Below are positions 8,243-16,764 of a stretch of 27,490 nt of DNA, piece by piece. The position numbers were made by a program, and so were the translations under genes. Origin of the DNA: Symbiodinium natans (Eukaryota > Sar > Dinophyceae > Suessiales > Symbiodiniaceae); contig CAJNDS010000676.1 in assembly GCA_905221605.1 (NCBI GenBank), forward strand, positions 64,001 through 91,490. The letters are read 5' to 3'. How positions within the stretch are numbered: position 1 is the first letter of the stretch; each line of letters begins with the position of its first letter. The notes under the pieces were generated by a model. It did no database searches and was not told the DNA's origin. It was given only the letters and a program-made list of their open reading frames with translations.

Positions 8243-8352
8243 AGTGCAAGTGCTCCTGCTCCCCGCTCCCTCAACCCCTGCGTGAAGTCTTGGGGCCCTA
8301 GACGCTTGTTTTACTTGAAAAGTGGCCGCTCTCTGGGGCCTACAGTTTTCAC

Positions 8353-8744
8353 TAGAGTTGGCAATTCAAGAGCTCTGTCAGAAGCTGTCACACAAGCACG
8401 AAGCAAGATAAAGTAACCCCGGCGACGGCATCATTTATTGCTGATGGCGGGCTCAGTGGACAGGCGCTGCACAAGAAAACACTCCGAGAGGCTCTTTTCA
8501 CAGCTCAACTTAGGAGCCCAACTCCGACACAACCTACAGGTCGCCGCTCTCGGGATGTTCCCCCCTAATACTCACAGCCATTAATGGGGGATTTATAATA
8601 GGGGGGTACGAGAATCCCTCTGAAGGACTGTTAGTATAAGGGGGAGAATCCCAAGTCGCACGGTTCAGGATCAGCTGTGTTCTGGAAGCTTCCGGCAGTG
8701 CTGCAACCGACGCCAAATACTCAGAACCCAACTTTACACCATAA
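8353..8744 (+). CDS. Two exon-like pieces joined across element B2
   Basis: Plus frame open from 8353 (core TASFIADGGLSGQALHKKTL) to CTACAG at 8539. Removing 8540-8655, which starts GTCGCC and ends CCCAAG, continues in phase as VARFRISCVLEASGSAATDA and ends at TAA 8742-8744. The removed stretch is element B2 plus a few bases. The frame past B2 is also open in a second reading and the minus strand is partly open, so this is a candidate only. Function unknown. Confidence 0.4.
8540..8655. mobile_element. Family B inverted-repeat element (copy B2), possible intron
   Basis: Ends GGGATGTTCCCCCC and GGGGGAGAATCCC; shares AAGGACTGTTAGTAT and the following G-run with B1. GTCGC occurs at 8540-8544 and 8655-8659 and may be a target duplication. 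The first copy also provides the 5' splice signal CAG|GTCGCC, and the element end provides CCCAAG. Confidence 0.7.
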
Positions 8745-9310
8745 TCTTCATGCTCTCCATCAACACACGAACTAGTGCCATTCTGCAAGCATTGGGTTCT
8801 GTGATTCAAATACTCACTGTAGTCCAGTGGTCTCTAGCTGTCCCAACTTGGGGACTTTTGTCAGCTCATCCCAGTGGAACCCCAAAAATCCCCGCTGCGG
8901 ACCCTGGGCGCGCCTGCTCGAGTAGTCCGACTCGCTCCAGGTCTCACTGCTGTATGTGGTGGGGCAGGTCTTGGCCTGCAGGAGTGTCACCGCGTTCTCC
9001 TGCGCAAGCTTTCTGTGAAGTGGTGAAGTTTGGGCAAATGCCCAAGATTTTTTACTGTTAGGGACATGGCTTGACTCCAGACGTCTGTCTCGATAGGGGT
9101 CGTCCTTCCAACTATCTTACAATGTGCACCTAATGGCGCGCTTGAGAGCGTGTCTCTTCAACCCACGGCCTTGCATGCATGTGTTATACTCCGGTTCAAG
9201 AGGCAATCCTTGCACCAGGCGCAATTGCAGGCATCACTCATTTAGCATGCTGCCTTCTGCGGGACGAATTGGTCGCAGAGCCAGCAAAGAGCATGTGAAG
9301 AACAATGAAT
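8745..9310. other. Stretch without a supported gene
   Basis: A plus frame at 8750-9061 is open for 103 codons with hydrophobic and Cys/Trp-rich composition. It lacks splice partners and reads as antisense of another open minus frame, so neither is called. 9311-9351 is a degenerate CCCTAAA cluster. A short minus exon-like frame (CVTSLGKDAIARGISAVLAS) lies at 9380-9451. Confidence 0.35.
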
Positions 9311-9513
9311 TCAACCCTAAACCCTAAACCCGAAACCTTAAACCCTAAACTTCTGCTCCAGAGCCATGAAACACACTTCAGGAAGCCAAAACAGCCGATA
9401 TTCCCCTTGCGATTGCATCCTTGCCCAAACTTGTGACGCAACCTTCACAACGAAGTATAAATCTGAATACATAAACAAGCAAATAAGCAATGAATAACAG
9501 ATAAGTATGTGTA

Positions 9514-9545
9514 TATCTATCTATATATATATATACATATATCCG
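9514..9545. repeat. AT-rich microsatellite
   Basis: (TA)n and (CTAT)n run. Confidence 0.8.
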
Positions 9546-9579
9546 TATATACACTTTCCCCAGCCCATTAAATTCAAGC

Positions 9580-9735
9580 ATGCCCCAAGACCCTCTAAGA
9601 GCCCTGAGCGGTCCAGCTTGCCCTGACAAACCATCACTGCGGCTCGCAGGCAAAGCTCGTGGTGCCAGTCAAACTTGGACAAGCCTTGAGACCGAAAAGG
9701 AGCACAGCAAGTTCCGAGAATCCCCCCAGCCCTGA
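9580..9735 (+). CDS. Exon-like open frame, 51 codons, function unknown
   Basis: ATG at 9580, TGA at 9733-9735. Starts MPQDPLRALSGPACPDKPSL and continues hydrophilic (core SLETEKEHSKFRE). The microsatellite followed by CACTTTCCCCAG just upstream resembles an intron end, so it may be the last exon of a plus-strand gene. No domain. 9740-9985 holds nothing I can support. Confidence 0.35.
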   Translation: MPQDPLRALSGPACPDKPSLRLAGKARGASQTWTSLETEKEHSKFRESPQP

Positions 9736-9985
9736 GGCTTTAATGATGAGATCCTAATGAATGACACCGCCCAAGCTGCTACTTGGTGCTTCGGATAAGG
9801 AAACTGATATGTACGACTTGCGAATAATTGCCGGGGCTCGATGATGAAGAGCTGCCTGTCCTAATATACAACTTGTGTAGATGTTGTAGTCAAAGAGACA
9901 GTCGTCCTGTCAACGGCCCAGATAGAGCAGCTAAGCCTATCAAAGAAAGCATTGTTTGCTGAAAATAGGGATGGTGGAAAGGCCT

Positions 9986-10171
9986 TTAGGTGAATGTCCA
10001 TGCACTGATTCCCCTTAGGTCTACCGTTCGCGCAGCCTCCCCTCTATAGCCAGGTGCTACCAAAAGGGCCCTCTCGAGCCTCAGGCACTGCAAGAGAAAC
10101 CCAAAAAGCGACAAACCATGACCGCTCATGTCACGCAAGCCCACAAGTCTATGGTAGTCTATAGATTTCAT
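9986..10171 (-). CDS. Open frame, 61 codons, function unknown
   Basis: Minus strand, ATG at 10,171, stop at 9986. Starts MKSIDYHRLVGLRDMSGHGL and includes a hydrophobic stretch. It lies downstream of, and on the same strand as, the F5/8 type C gene but after that model's stop. A different minus frame at about 10,216-10,150 (core IRIKLSGLDSFTKDEIYRLP) competes with it. Confidence 0.3.
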   Translation of the reverse strand: MKSIDYHRLVGLRDMSGHGLSLFGFLLQCLRLERALLVAPGYRGEAARTVDLRGISAWTFT

Positions 10172-10252
10172 CTTTCGTGAAGCTGTCCAAGCCTGAAAGC
10201 TTGATCCGAATGAATTACACTGCTACACACTTGCCCCCCCTGCGCTGGTGTG

Positions 10253-13200
10253 TTAGCAGCGGCCCATGCGGCTCGTCATCAGCCCTACAGTGTAGGTCGC
10301 GCCCCAGTTCACAAACCATCGTTCGGGCACTGGTAGTACTCAACCAAGTAGAACTGTACTTATGACTGTACTTATAACCATGTTAGGGCACTTAAGGGGG
10401 GTATAGATGGGTTATTAGGGGAGGGGGGGAACCACGCGCTATTCCAAAGCTCGATGAGGCAGCCGATTTCTCATGTCGTATCTCTACAAAGGCAAAGCAA
10501 CGCCAAAGCCGTCAGAAGTCGCAATGAACCCTAAACCCTAAACCCTAAACCCTGAACCCTAATTTCCCTAATTTGGTGGCGCATGGCTGACGTAAAAAAA
10601 ATCCCTTATACTAATTGCCCTGATTACCCTAATTACCCCATATACCCTAACGCAACGAGCAGCGGATGTAGCGGGCTTCCACGGGGTCCGAAAAGTAAGC
10701 TCGCACCTCGGCGACTCGGTGCGTTGGGCCCTATGAAGAATACACAATGAGTTCATTAGAACTGCAAAACATCTGGGACTGGAAACAATGAGAGTAATCA
10801 AAGGAGAAGATACACAATTCCAACAAGATTAGGCCAAACAAAAAGAGAGTTAACATGATGCAGGACAAGTACAGACGCACGCGGACAGGTTTGTTTTTGT
10901 CTTCAAGGTGCCCTCGAAACCGGGGCTTGGGGATAATTCAACGCTGACGGTAGTGAGAGCGATTCTGAGGCCTGGCATGTTCTGCAGACGGTTCGTGGCC
11001 CAGAGCCAGTTTAAGCCTTAAGAACGCTTCCGGCTTGCACTTGCTGTTGCAACCTGGGCCTCTGGCTTCAAGAGCGGAACTTAACACGCCGGAGGGGGGC
11101 GCTTAGAATTCAGGATGCTTAGAATGATCGCCAGCCCCTTGCTGGCGAGCGACATGCTCATCCGGATCCCCGTTCAACCCCGTGAAGAGGTTGTTGATGC
11201 GTATCCAGTCTCCTGCGCAAGCAGCGAGCTCAGGTCTGGCGTTGAGGCCCCTGAGTGCCCGAGAGGAACTATGTCTAACACGCATCTTTCCGTGAGACTC
11301 GGCTCTGCCATGTTGCTTTCTGCGCCTTTCGCGGTCACCTTGTACGCCACCTCGAAGGAGTAGACCTCAAAGTCGCAAGAGAGCGTAATCCGGCCATCTT
11401 GAGGAGTTCTTGCCTCCTTTTCCGGCCTTATAAAGTAAATTATAGCCTTATAAAGTAATTATAGGGGGGGGAGGTGAGGACTTCGGGACTTGCTTCGGAC
11501 AGTGCCCACGCTGCGAGCCGTGGGAGTTGCAAGGGAGAGGTGCTGATCCTCAAGAGGAAGCCGCACTGTTTCGAGAGGCAGAAGAATTTAGATTCACCCT
11601 AAACCCTAAACCCTAAACCCTAAACCCTAAACCCTAAACCCTAAACCCTAAACCCTAAACCCTAAACCCTAAACCCTAAACCCTAACCCTAAACCCTAAA
11701 CCCTAAACCAACCACACACTTCCCCTGCCAAAAGCGGGACAAGGGGCGTACTTCTCTTTGCCTTTCAGGCCCTGGATGACCACGCCCATCACATTCTCCT
11801 TCTCCTAAGAGAGGGCTCCGGCTCCAAGCAATTCTTAAGCACAAAAGAACATGTAGCAAGCACAGCCCTCGGGACATCATGTGCAATCTTCCTGACAAGC
11901 CGGAAGACCGAAAAGTGCGTGGCAGAAGTTCCAACGCGCCTTTGCCCGAGCCCCCACCCTAAACCCTAAACCCTAAAACCCCAAACCCACAGAGCGCCCC
12001 GGCCTTCAGGTCGATTTCAAGCCACTCGTTCCTGTCTTGCCTTGGATGGGCCGGTAGGGTTGGCGACCGTGGCACTTCACTGATTCCCTACTCTTCCGGC
12101 CTTCTCCGTCTGTCAAGATTTTGAGGGTTCCGAAATTAGGGGATACCTTGTTCGGGCCCTTGGGGCCCCTCATTTTCGTACACTCCCTTGTCTGTTCACA
12201 CCTGACATGGCCCGGAACCCACGGTTGCACCGGGATCTGTGGCATGTTCCAGGCAATGAGCTTCTGTGGCTTCAGATTGCAGGTCGTTCGAACGTCCCGC
12301 ATCCCTTTCGTATCCTTCAATACGCACCGTCTGATGTGTTGGAGGGGGTGGCCATGTATGGATATATCCACATGAACAACACATTATTGACATCTCTCAA
12401 TCCTTGCCTCTCTCCATCTTTCACTCTTGTTATTTGGGGTTTAGAGTACTCGCGCTCTTTCGCAGTCATGTCTAGTCACTGGGACGTGGACTAGGATTCA
12501 AAAGGCAAGCGGCTTATCCGCGCACCAGCCGCTTGAGGAGTCCAACTGCGAGTCGAACCAGCCTGTCTCAGCACAAGGAAAACACGCCCCCGCGCCCCCC
12601 CCCCGCAAGTCCCAAGAACACAGCTGCAACTTTCAGGCCACAGGATACTATAGGGCTTACGATCAGTGGGGCTCATCTCTAGGTGAATGGCAAGTGAGGG
12701 GATAACATGGGTAGCAACGTCACCGACAATGAGTTGAGAATGGTGCCCTCTGCGACTATGCGTCCCCCTGCGCCTTGCATTCCGAAGATATGCGCCCCGG
12801 GCAGCTTCCGATAGGAGCTAAAACTGCGCCCCTCGTGGTGCTTGGGATTCTTCAGAGCGATCTTGCCTCAGACATAAATCACCGTCGCCGCTCAGCCTAC
12901 TCAGCCTGCTTGCCGATGTGGCCCCTCTCAGTTGGCTTGTCTTTCCGTGTCATGATCTCATAGCTCATTGTCCCCAAGTCGCAGGTTTCTTTCTCGCCGC
13001 CGACCATGAGCTTCTTCATCAGGTACCTCTGCTTGCGAGCACCACCAAACTCTCAAGAGCAACTCTCGACAGCAAGCAGTTGCGAAGTTGAGCCAAGCTG
13101 CGTCGAGGCATCTTCCATCTCTCTCCTTGGCTTGGCGCAAACGCCCTGTTGCGGGTACACGATCAGTGGTGCCAGCCGGTGCAACGAGTGCACTGTAGCC

Positions 13201-13760
13201 ATGATGGCCATGGGCACCACATGCCTTCATTGGTTCCTTCGTTGAGGCGGTTCCCTTCTCACTCCTTCTTCGCTGGGAAAGTGAAAAGAAGCATGGCAAC
13301 CACGGGAATTTTGCGAACTGTTCGCAAATTCCCGTAGTTGCCATGCTTCTTTCCACTTCATGAAGATATTAAACTGGTGTTCAACACCGGTGTAATATCT
13401 TCGTGAATAGTCTTCTGGTTGTCTTTCCGAATCTGTTGATTCGATTCTTAACGGGTGTGAAAGGATGGGGTAATATTTTGTACCATGTTCATTGGCTGCT
13501 CGTTGGCTGAGACATCAGCAAGTGTCCAAAAGTGAACAATTGAGATCATGCCCCAGCGGACCCCTTAAAGTACATCAGCTAGAATGGTGCCTTTGGAATG
13601 AAAATACGCATATGTTTACTACCGGGACTCTGAATTCTGTCTCTTGTTCAAGAGCGGACCCTGTGATTCTGAGCAAGTTTTTTCATCTTCATGCATTTGC
13701 AATACGCTGCTCGCCAGGCTGCTTGGAAAGGATGTAGTTCCACGTGATCACTTCCATAAC
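10253..13760 (-). CDS. Multi-exon gene with an F5/8 type C (discoidin) domain
   Basis: Hand-spliced model, minus strand, exons in order: 13760-13706, 13506-13484, 13028-12906, 12840-12724, 12330-12202, 12087-12004, 11804-11720, 11397-11326, 11212-11154, 10730-10652, 10483-10433, 10329-10253 (TAA). Every junction agrees in phase. At least three introns start GC (12905, 12003, 11325) and the rest GT; all end AG. The sixth to tenth exons build an F5/8 type C domain, which in other proteins binds carbohydrate or lipid outside the cell or at its surface. The upstream exons (cores KQPGEQ, RYLMKKLMVGGEKETCDLGT, AHIFGMQGAGGRIVAEG) are not recognised. The true 5' end lies further upstream, because the first listed exon has no start codon and is preceded by an array. 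Telomere-like arrays or family A/C elements sit in several introns. Exon choice outside the domain is tentative. Confidence 0.7.
10330..10432. mobile_element. Family A element (copy A3) forming a putative 103-base intron
   Basis: Carries the family A core (ACTGTACTTA twice, then TTAGGGCACTTAAGGGG) but has lost the matching outer ends. On the minus strand it begins GTG|GTTCCC and ends TACCAG|TGCCC. The flanking frames (cores KSAASSSFGIAR and VPERWFVNWGATYTVG) join in phase 1. Confidence 0.65.
10526..10562. repeat. Short telomere-like array inside an intron
   Basis: Five CCCTAAA heptamers (one CCCTGAA). It lies in the putative 10,651-10,484 intron of the F5/8 type C gene, TTTAGGG on the sense strand. 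Confidence 0.9.
10853..11016 (-). CDS. Extra exon-like frame within a large intron
   Basis: Open minus frame after TTCTTAAG|GCTTAAAC, core NWLWATNRLQNMPGLRIALT, 54 codons. It sits in the 11,153-10,731 intron between two F5/8 type C exons. It could be an alternative exon or an unrelated insertion; joining the domain exons directly gives the better domain. Confidence 0.25.
11425..11464. repeat. 20-base tandem duplication
   Basis: GCCTTATAAAGTAAATTATA followed by a near-identical copy lacking one A, inside the putative intron 11,719-11,398. Confidence 0.85.
11595..11710. repeat. Telomere-like array inside an intron
   Basis: 16 CCCTAAA heptamers with one 6-base slip. On the minus strand it begins about ten bases after the 5' splice site GGGGAA|GTGTGT of the 11,804-11,720 exon, so it forms a third of that intron, TTTAGGG on the sense strand. 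Confidence 0.95.
11956..11979. repeat. Short telomere-like array inside an intron
   Basis: Three CCCTAAA units plus degenerate ones within the GC-AG intron 12,003-11,805 that splits the F5/8 type C signature. Confidence 0.85.
12120..12190. mobile_element. Family C element (copy C5) inside an intron
   Basis: Ends GGGTTCCGAAATTAGGGGAT and, from the other side, GTGTACGAAAATGAGGGGCC. It lies wholly inside the 12,201-12,088 putative intron of the F5/8 type C gene. Confidence 0.5.
13281..13407. repeat. Two adjacent long hairpins in one intron
   Basis: 13,281-13,355: arms of about 36 bases differing at two positions and one inserted T, with a loop of a few bases. 13,357-13,407: arms of about 24 bases with three mismatches and almost no loop. 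Both lie in the 13,483-13,029 putative intron. The first has only G-U mismatches when read as minus-strand RNA, so it could fold fully in the transcript. It may be a foldback element. Confidence 0.85.
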
Positions 13761-13771
13761 CTGGGACTCAG

Positions 13772-13945
13772 GAACCCTAAACCCTAAACCCTAAACCCTA
13801 AACCCTAAACCCTAAACCCTAAACCCTAAACCTTAAACCCTAAACCCTAAACCCTAAACCCTAAACCCTAAACCCTAAACCCTAAACCCTAAACCCTAAA
13901 CCCTAAACCCTAACCCTAAACCCTAAACCCTAAACCCTAAACCAA
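13772..13945. repeat. Long telomere-like array, CCCTAAA on plus
   Basis: About 24 heptamers with one CCTTAAA and one 6-base slip. On the minus strand (TTTAGGG) it lies immediately upstream of the exon starting at 13,760 and downstream of an open minus frame (core AYLSRDAPNVRVCIGD, about 13,960-14,020). Confidence 0.95.
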
Positions 13946-14150
13946 AAGAGGCAGGACACTTCTCAGTCTCCAATGCACACGCGCACGTTGGGGGCATCTC
14001 TGCTCAAGTACGCCCTTCCACGGGGTTTAGGGTTTAGGGTGGAACCAGAAGCAATATTGCCGCACACAGGCGCACATCGGGGCAAATCGGGATGCATGGC
14101 GTGTAGAAGGAGAGAAGTAGTGAATAGAGCGCGAGAAGGAGAGACAAGGA

Positions 14151-14171
14151 CAGAGAGAGAGAGAGAGAGAG
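14151..14171. repeat. AG-dinucleotide microsatellite
   Basis: (AG)n run. The plus frame after it (14,180-14,337, core GKLPVLEDASAGVVFSDPGK) is open, but it is antisense to the minus gene block and not called. Confidence 0.8.
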
Positions 14172-14332
14172 TGGGGCAGCACCGCGACACTCGCGAACGC
14201 TCGGGAAGTTGCCAGTGCTTGAGGATGCTTCCGCTGGGGTAGTGTTTTCAGATCCAGGAAAACTACCAGAACTCCCACCATCTCCGATCCACCCGACGGT
14301 CCCTTACATCCTGCCCAACGAAAAAGCAGAAC

Positions 14333-14446
14333 CTTGAAGAAGATGCCCTGGAAGGCTGGCACTCGATAAACGGCAGGGGGCAGCCCAGTTGGACTTCTCG
14401 GCTGGCGTCGCCCCGCTATTGATCACGAGGTCCTGGTCCTCGAAGC
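14333..14446 (-). CDS. Exon-like segment upstream of the F5/8 type C gene
   Basis: Minus strand, from CGCTGAG|GCTTCG to CTTCAAG|GTTCTG, both plausible splice signals. Reads FEDQDLVINSGATPAEKSNW then AAPCRLSS. Third-position G/C is high. Probably an exon of the same or a neighbouring minus-strand gene. No domain recognised; whether it joins the model starting at 13,760 is not established. Confidence 0.45.
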
Positions 14447-14459
14447 CTCAGCGAGCCAC

Positions 14460-15030
14460 GGGGAAAGGAGCCCTACTGTTGCCTTAGGCTGGAGGGGGGG
14501 GGTTAACTCAAGGGGATTGTTGGACCGCGCTGAGACAGGAGTGCACGAACTCAAACTTCCATCCCCAACATCCGGCAAGAGCTTCTGAATACTCTCAAGC
14601 TATACAGGCACATGGAAGTAGGGGCTTTTGCTATGAATAACCCAAAAAAGACACCCAACACATAAACGTACATACATGCATACATGCATGCATACATACA
14701 TACATACACTCACGAATCTTTAAAAGGAGCCCAAGACGATACACACTCGCCAAAAACAGGAACCTGCTTCGTGAGTGTGACTGAGGGTGTGAGCCAAGGG
14801 GCTATCCGTCTTCCCTGTGCCGACGTCTTGGCCTCTCAGTGCGGTCGCACTGATCCCTAAACCCCACAAGCCCTAAAAACCCTTTGCAACAGGCGTCGCA
14901 CTTGCTATAAACTATACTCCCCTTAAAAAATATGCTTAATATCCTCTTGGGTTTTTATATAAACAAAAAAAGAATTCCCAAAAGGGGGATATGGTAAACT
15001 CTGAGCCCTCGCTCCGCACCAAGATCTCCT
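14460..15030. other. Stretch without a supported gene
   Basis: Contains a CATA tetranucleotide microsatellite at about 14,660-14,708 and A-rich low-complexity sequence at 14,920-14,990. A minus frame at 14,520-14,600 (core GCWGWKFEFVHSCLSAVQQ) is open, but a second minus frame is open too. Confidence 0.4.
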
Positions 15031-15031
15031 C

Positions 15032-15131
15032 TCAAGGCGAGGGGCCGTCCAGGAACACATAGTCGGCCCCCGGCGAGGCGCAAACGGTGGTCCACCTACA
15101 GCCGCAGCACTTACCGAGTTGGCCAGATGAT
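15032..15131 (-). CDS. Exon-like pieces with a canonical GTAAGT donor
   Basis: Immediately after a TTTAGGG array on the minus strand comes GATCATCTGGCCAACTCG followed by GTAAGT, the best consensus 5' splice site in the window. A further minus frame, 15,085-15,032, reads VCASPGADYVFLDGPSP to TGA. The two may be successive exons of the minus-strand block. Confidence 0.35.
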
Positions 15132-15176
15132 CCTAAACCCTAAACCCTAAACCCTAAACCCTAAACCCTAAACCTT
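15130..15176. repeat. Telomere-like array, CCCTAAA on plus
   Basis: Six heptamers. On the minus strand its last TTTAG abuts the exon-like GATCATCTGG, so the repeat itself could serve as 3' splice site. Confidence 0.9.
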
Positions 15177-15372
15177 TTGGAAGTGCTTTTTTTGTCTTTG
15201 AAGCCGATGCTGGTATCAGCCGCCTCGTGCTTTTCAAGCGCTTGCCTGTGGCGGTTTGAAAGCCTCAGCCAGGTGAGAAGTGAAGCGGACCATGCGTGCG
15301 TGAGCCATGCAAGGATCGAAACAGGAAAGCTGCATTTGCACTGTAAGGTAGCACGCACACACACATAAGGAC

Positions 15373-15509
15373 AGCGCCGTCAAAGTAGACCACGCCGACG
15401 CCATGCTTTTCATGGTGCCCGAAGATGATGTTTTGCTTGCTGCCTTGCGCGGGGAGGCTCTTTCCCTCCGTCTCCATGGCTCTTTGTGCCGTAGAAAGGC
15501 ATCCAGGTC
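15373..15509 (-). CDS. Exon-like segment, function unknown
   Basis: Minus strand, after a poly-G tract and GTAG|GGACC. Frame includes METEGKSLPAQGSKQNIIFG then HHEKHGVGVVYFDGAV, up to a GTGTGTGTG run that could be the 5' splice region (TTAT|GTGTG). VVYFDGAV recalls beta strands of laminin G-like or concanavalin-like folds, but this is only a resemblance. A second minus frame is open in parallel. Confidence 0.4.
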
Positions 15510-15515
15510 CCTACC

Positions 15516-15652
15516 CCCCCCCCCCCCCTTCCCTAAACCCTAAACCCTAAACCCTAAACCCTAAACCCTAAACCCTAAACCCTAAACCCTAAACCCTAAA
15601 CCCTAAACCCTAAACCCTAAACCCTAAACCCTAAACCCTAAACCCTAAACCC
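15516..15652. repeat. Poly-C tract and telomere-like array
   Basis: C14 at about 15,516-15,529, then about 17 CCCTAAA heptamers to 15,652. On the minus strand the array follows the exon-like piece 15,697-15,655, again in TTTAGGG orientation. Confidence 0.95.
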
Positions 15653-15654
15653 CC

Positions 15655-15940
15655 CCCTTGGCCCGTGGCCTTGTAGGATGCGCTTCGCAGCCCACACCTT
15701 GGTAGCCCTTGTAAGAAGGGCACCCCCTTTTTTGGGGGGTTGGTGTAGGGTTTCGGGTTGAGGGTTTAGGGTTTTTGGGTCGAGGGTTTAGGGTTTTTGG
15801 GTCGAGGGTTTAGGGTTTAGGGTTTAGGGTTTCGGGTTTAGGGTTTCTTGATAAGGGGACCTTGAACCAAAGAAAGGAAAGGGGTGCCACTGGGCTACCA
15901 AGACACCGAGGTGTAGCGCGTGACGGCGCAGACCTCGTGA
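15655..15940 (-). CDS. Two exon-like pieces joined across element D1
   Basis: Minus strand: a pyrimidine-rich 3' splice site (TTGCTTCCCTCACGAG|GTC) opens VCAVTRYTSVS. Splicing 15,899 to 15,697 (GT-AG, 201-base intron) completes a Trp codon and continues CGLRSASYKATGQG before the next array. The intron is element D1 less its outermost bases. The function of the protein is unknown. Confidence 0.5.
15698..15902. mobile_element. Family D inverted-repeat element carrying telomere repeats (copy D1)
   Basis: 205 bases with perfect 11-base terminal inverted repeats CTTGGTAGCCC/GGGCTACCAAG and a 4-base direct repeat ACAC at 15,694-15,697 and 15,903-15,906. Inside is a run of TTTAGGG-type repeats (15,747-15,848). 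The termini contain G|GTAG and CCAAG|, so the element supplies both splice sites on either strand. Subterminal AGGGCACCCCCTTTTTTGGG resembles family C. No coding capacity. Confidence 0.85.
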
Positions 15941-16199
15941 GGGAAGCAAGAGGATGACCCGGTGGTCGAACCGAGTGGAACACATTTGCTTCTGCTCTTG
16001 AAGTGGATTCCGCTATAGAGGCGCCTGAACAGCAACAACTCAGACTGTTAAGACAAATCCGGTTGTGAAGTTGAGCAAAGTTTCCTCTCCCAGATCCAAG
16101 GCGCAGTGTAGTGGCCCTGCAGCGCGCCCGTGAATGTGAACGCATCGTTGTTGGACCCTGTCTCTCGAGTGGTCTGATGGCATGCGAATTCAGGATGCC

Positions 16200-16327
16200 A
16201 TAGCTACAACTATAACTATAACTATGACTACAACTATCATATAACTATAACTATAACTATAACTATAACGAAAAAACTATAACTATAGCTATAACGATAA
16301 CGATAACGATAACGATAACTATAACGA
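16200..16327. repeat. Hexanucleotide microsatellite
   Basis: (CTATAA)n changing into (CGATAA)n. Together with 15,945-16,195, where a minus frame is open without support, and 16,330-16,520 (G/C-rich, no call), this fills a gap without a supported gene. Confidence 0.9.
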
Positions 16328-16524
16328 TGATAGAGCGGGAAGGGGAGCAGATAATATTCGGGGGGTAGGGGGGGGGGTTGAATATTCGGGGGAGGTCATG
16401 TTGCTGCGGCAGAAGCTTCGACTCGACCGAAACTTCACAAAAGCTGGCGGTGTCTTGGTACACCCAATTACAAACCCCAAGCTCCAAACCCCAAACCGCA
16501 AACCAAAGCCCAAACCCCAAACCC

Positions 16525-16562
16525 GAAACTCGAAACCCTAAACCCTAAACCCTGAACCCTGA
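16525..16562. repeat. Short telomere-like cluster
   Basis: Four CCCTAAA/CCCTGAA units preceded by degenerate CCCCAAA and CCGAAA units from about 16,460. Confidence 0.85.
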
Positions 16563-16746
16563 TGAACTTGTCATTCCGACCTGACTTGTGAGATATGAAT
16601 TCATTGTTAATTCGTTTTGGAGAATTCGTTTCCTGATGTCGGCTCGAAAATTTGGTGCTTAATTTCGTTGAGGCGTTGTCTCGGACTGACGCTGTACAAA
16701 AGTCATAGAGGCCCGCATCGCTAGCCTCCTTGCCCGTGGATCGAGT
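16560..16746 (-). CDS. Open coding-like segment between telomere-like clusters
   Basis: Core of a longer minus-strand open frame (16,468-16,875). The non-repeat part reads STGKEASDAGLYDFCTASVR then DNASTKLSTKFSSRHQ and stays hydrophilic. Both ends of the long frame are translated telomere-like repeats and are not expected to be coding. No domain recognised. Confidence 0.35.
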
Positions 16747-16764
16747 CCGGAACCCTGAACCCCC

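Larger units (their letters stand above)
10652..12087 (-). other. F5/8 type C domain split over five exons
   Basis: Across the GC-AG junction 12004/11804 the sequence reads WLEIDL, KEKEN, VMGVVIQG. This fits the PROSITE FA58C signature spacing as I remember it ([FYW]-[LIV]-x-[LIVFA]-[GSTDEN]-x6-[LIVF]-x2-[IV]-x-[LIVT]-[QKM]-G). Then follow VYSFEVAYK (family VTSFKVAYS) at about 11,360-11,340, DWIRINN and FTGLNGD (family W...FxGNxD) at 11,212-11,154, and FSDPVEARYIRC (family FxxPxxARYIR) at 10,730-10,652. The motifs occur in family order and spacing. Because the first signature exists only after splicing at AAG|GCC, it also supports that intron. Confidence 0.85.

Noticed and set aside
11476-11597. 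Plus-strand coding-like frame (core CFGQCPRCEPWELQG)
   Set aside because: It lies inside the intron between two F5/8 type C exons on the opposite strand, without splice support of its own.
13772-13945. Regular repeats that might suggest a CRISPR array or a chromosome end
   Set aside because: There are no spacers, and the units are perfect telomere heptamers with ordinary sequence on both sides; many similar internal arrays exist.
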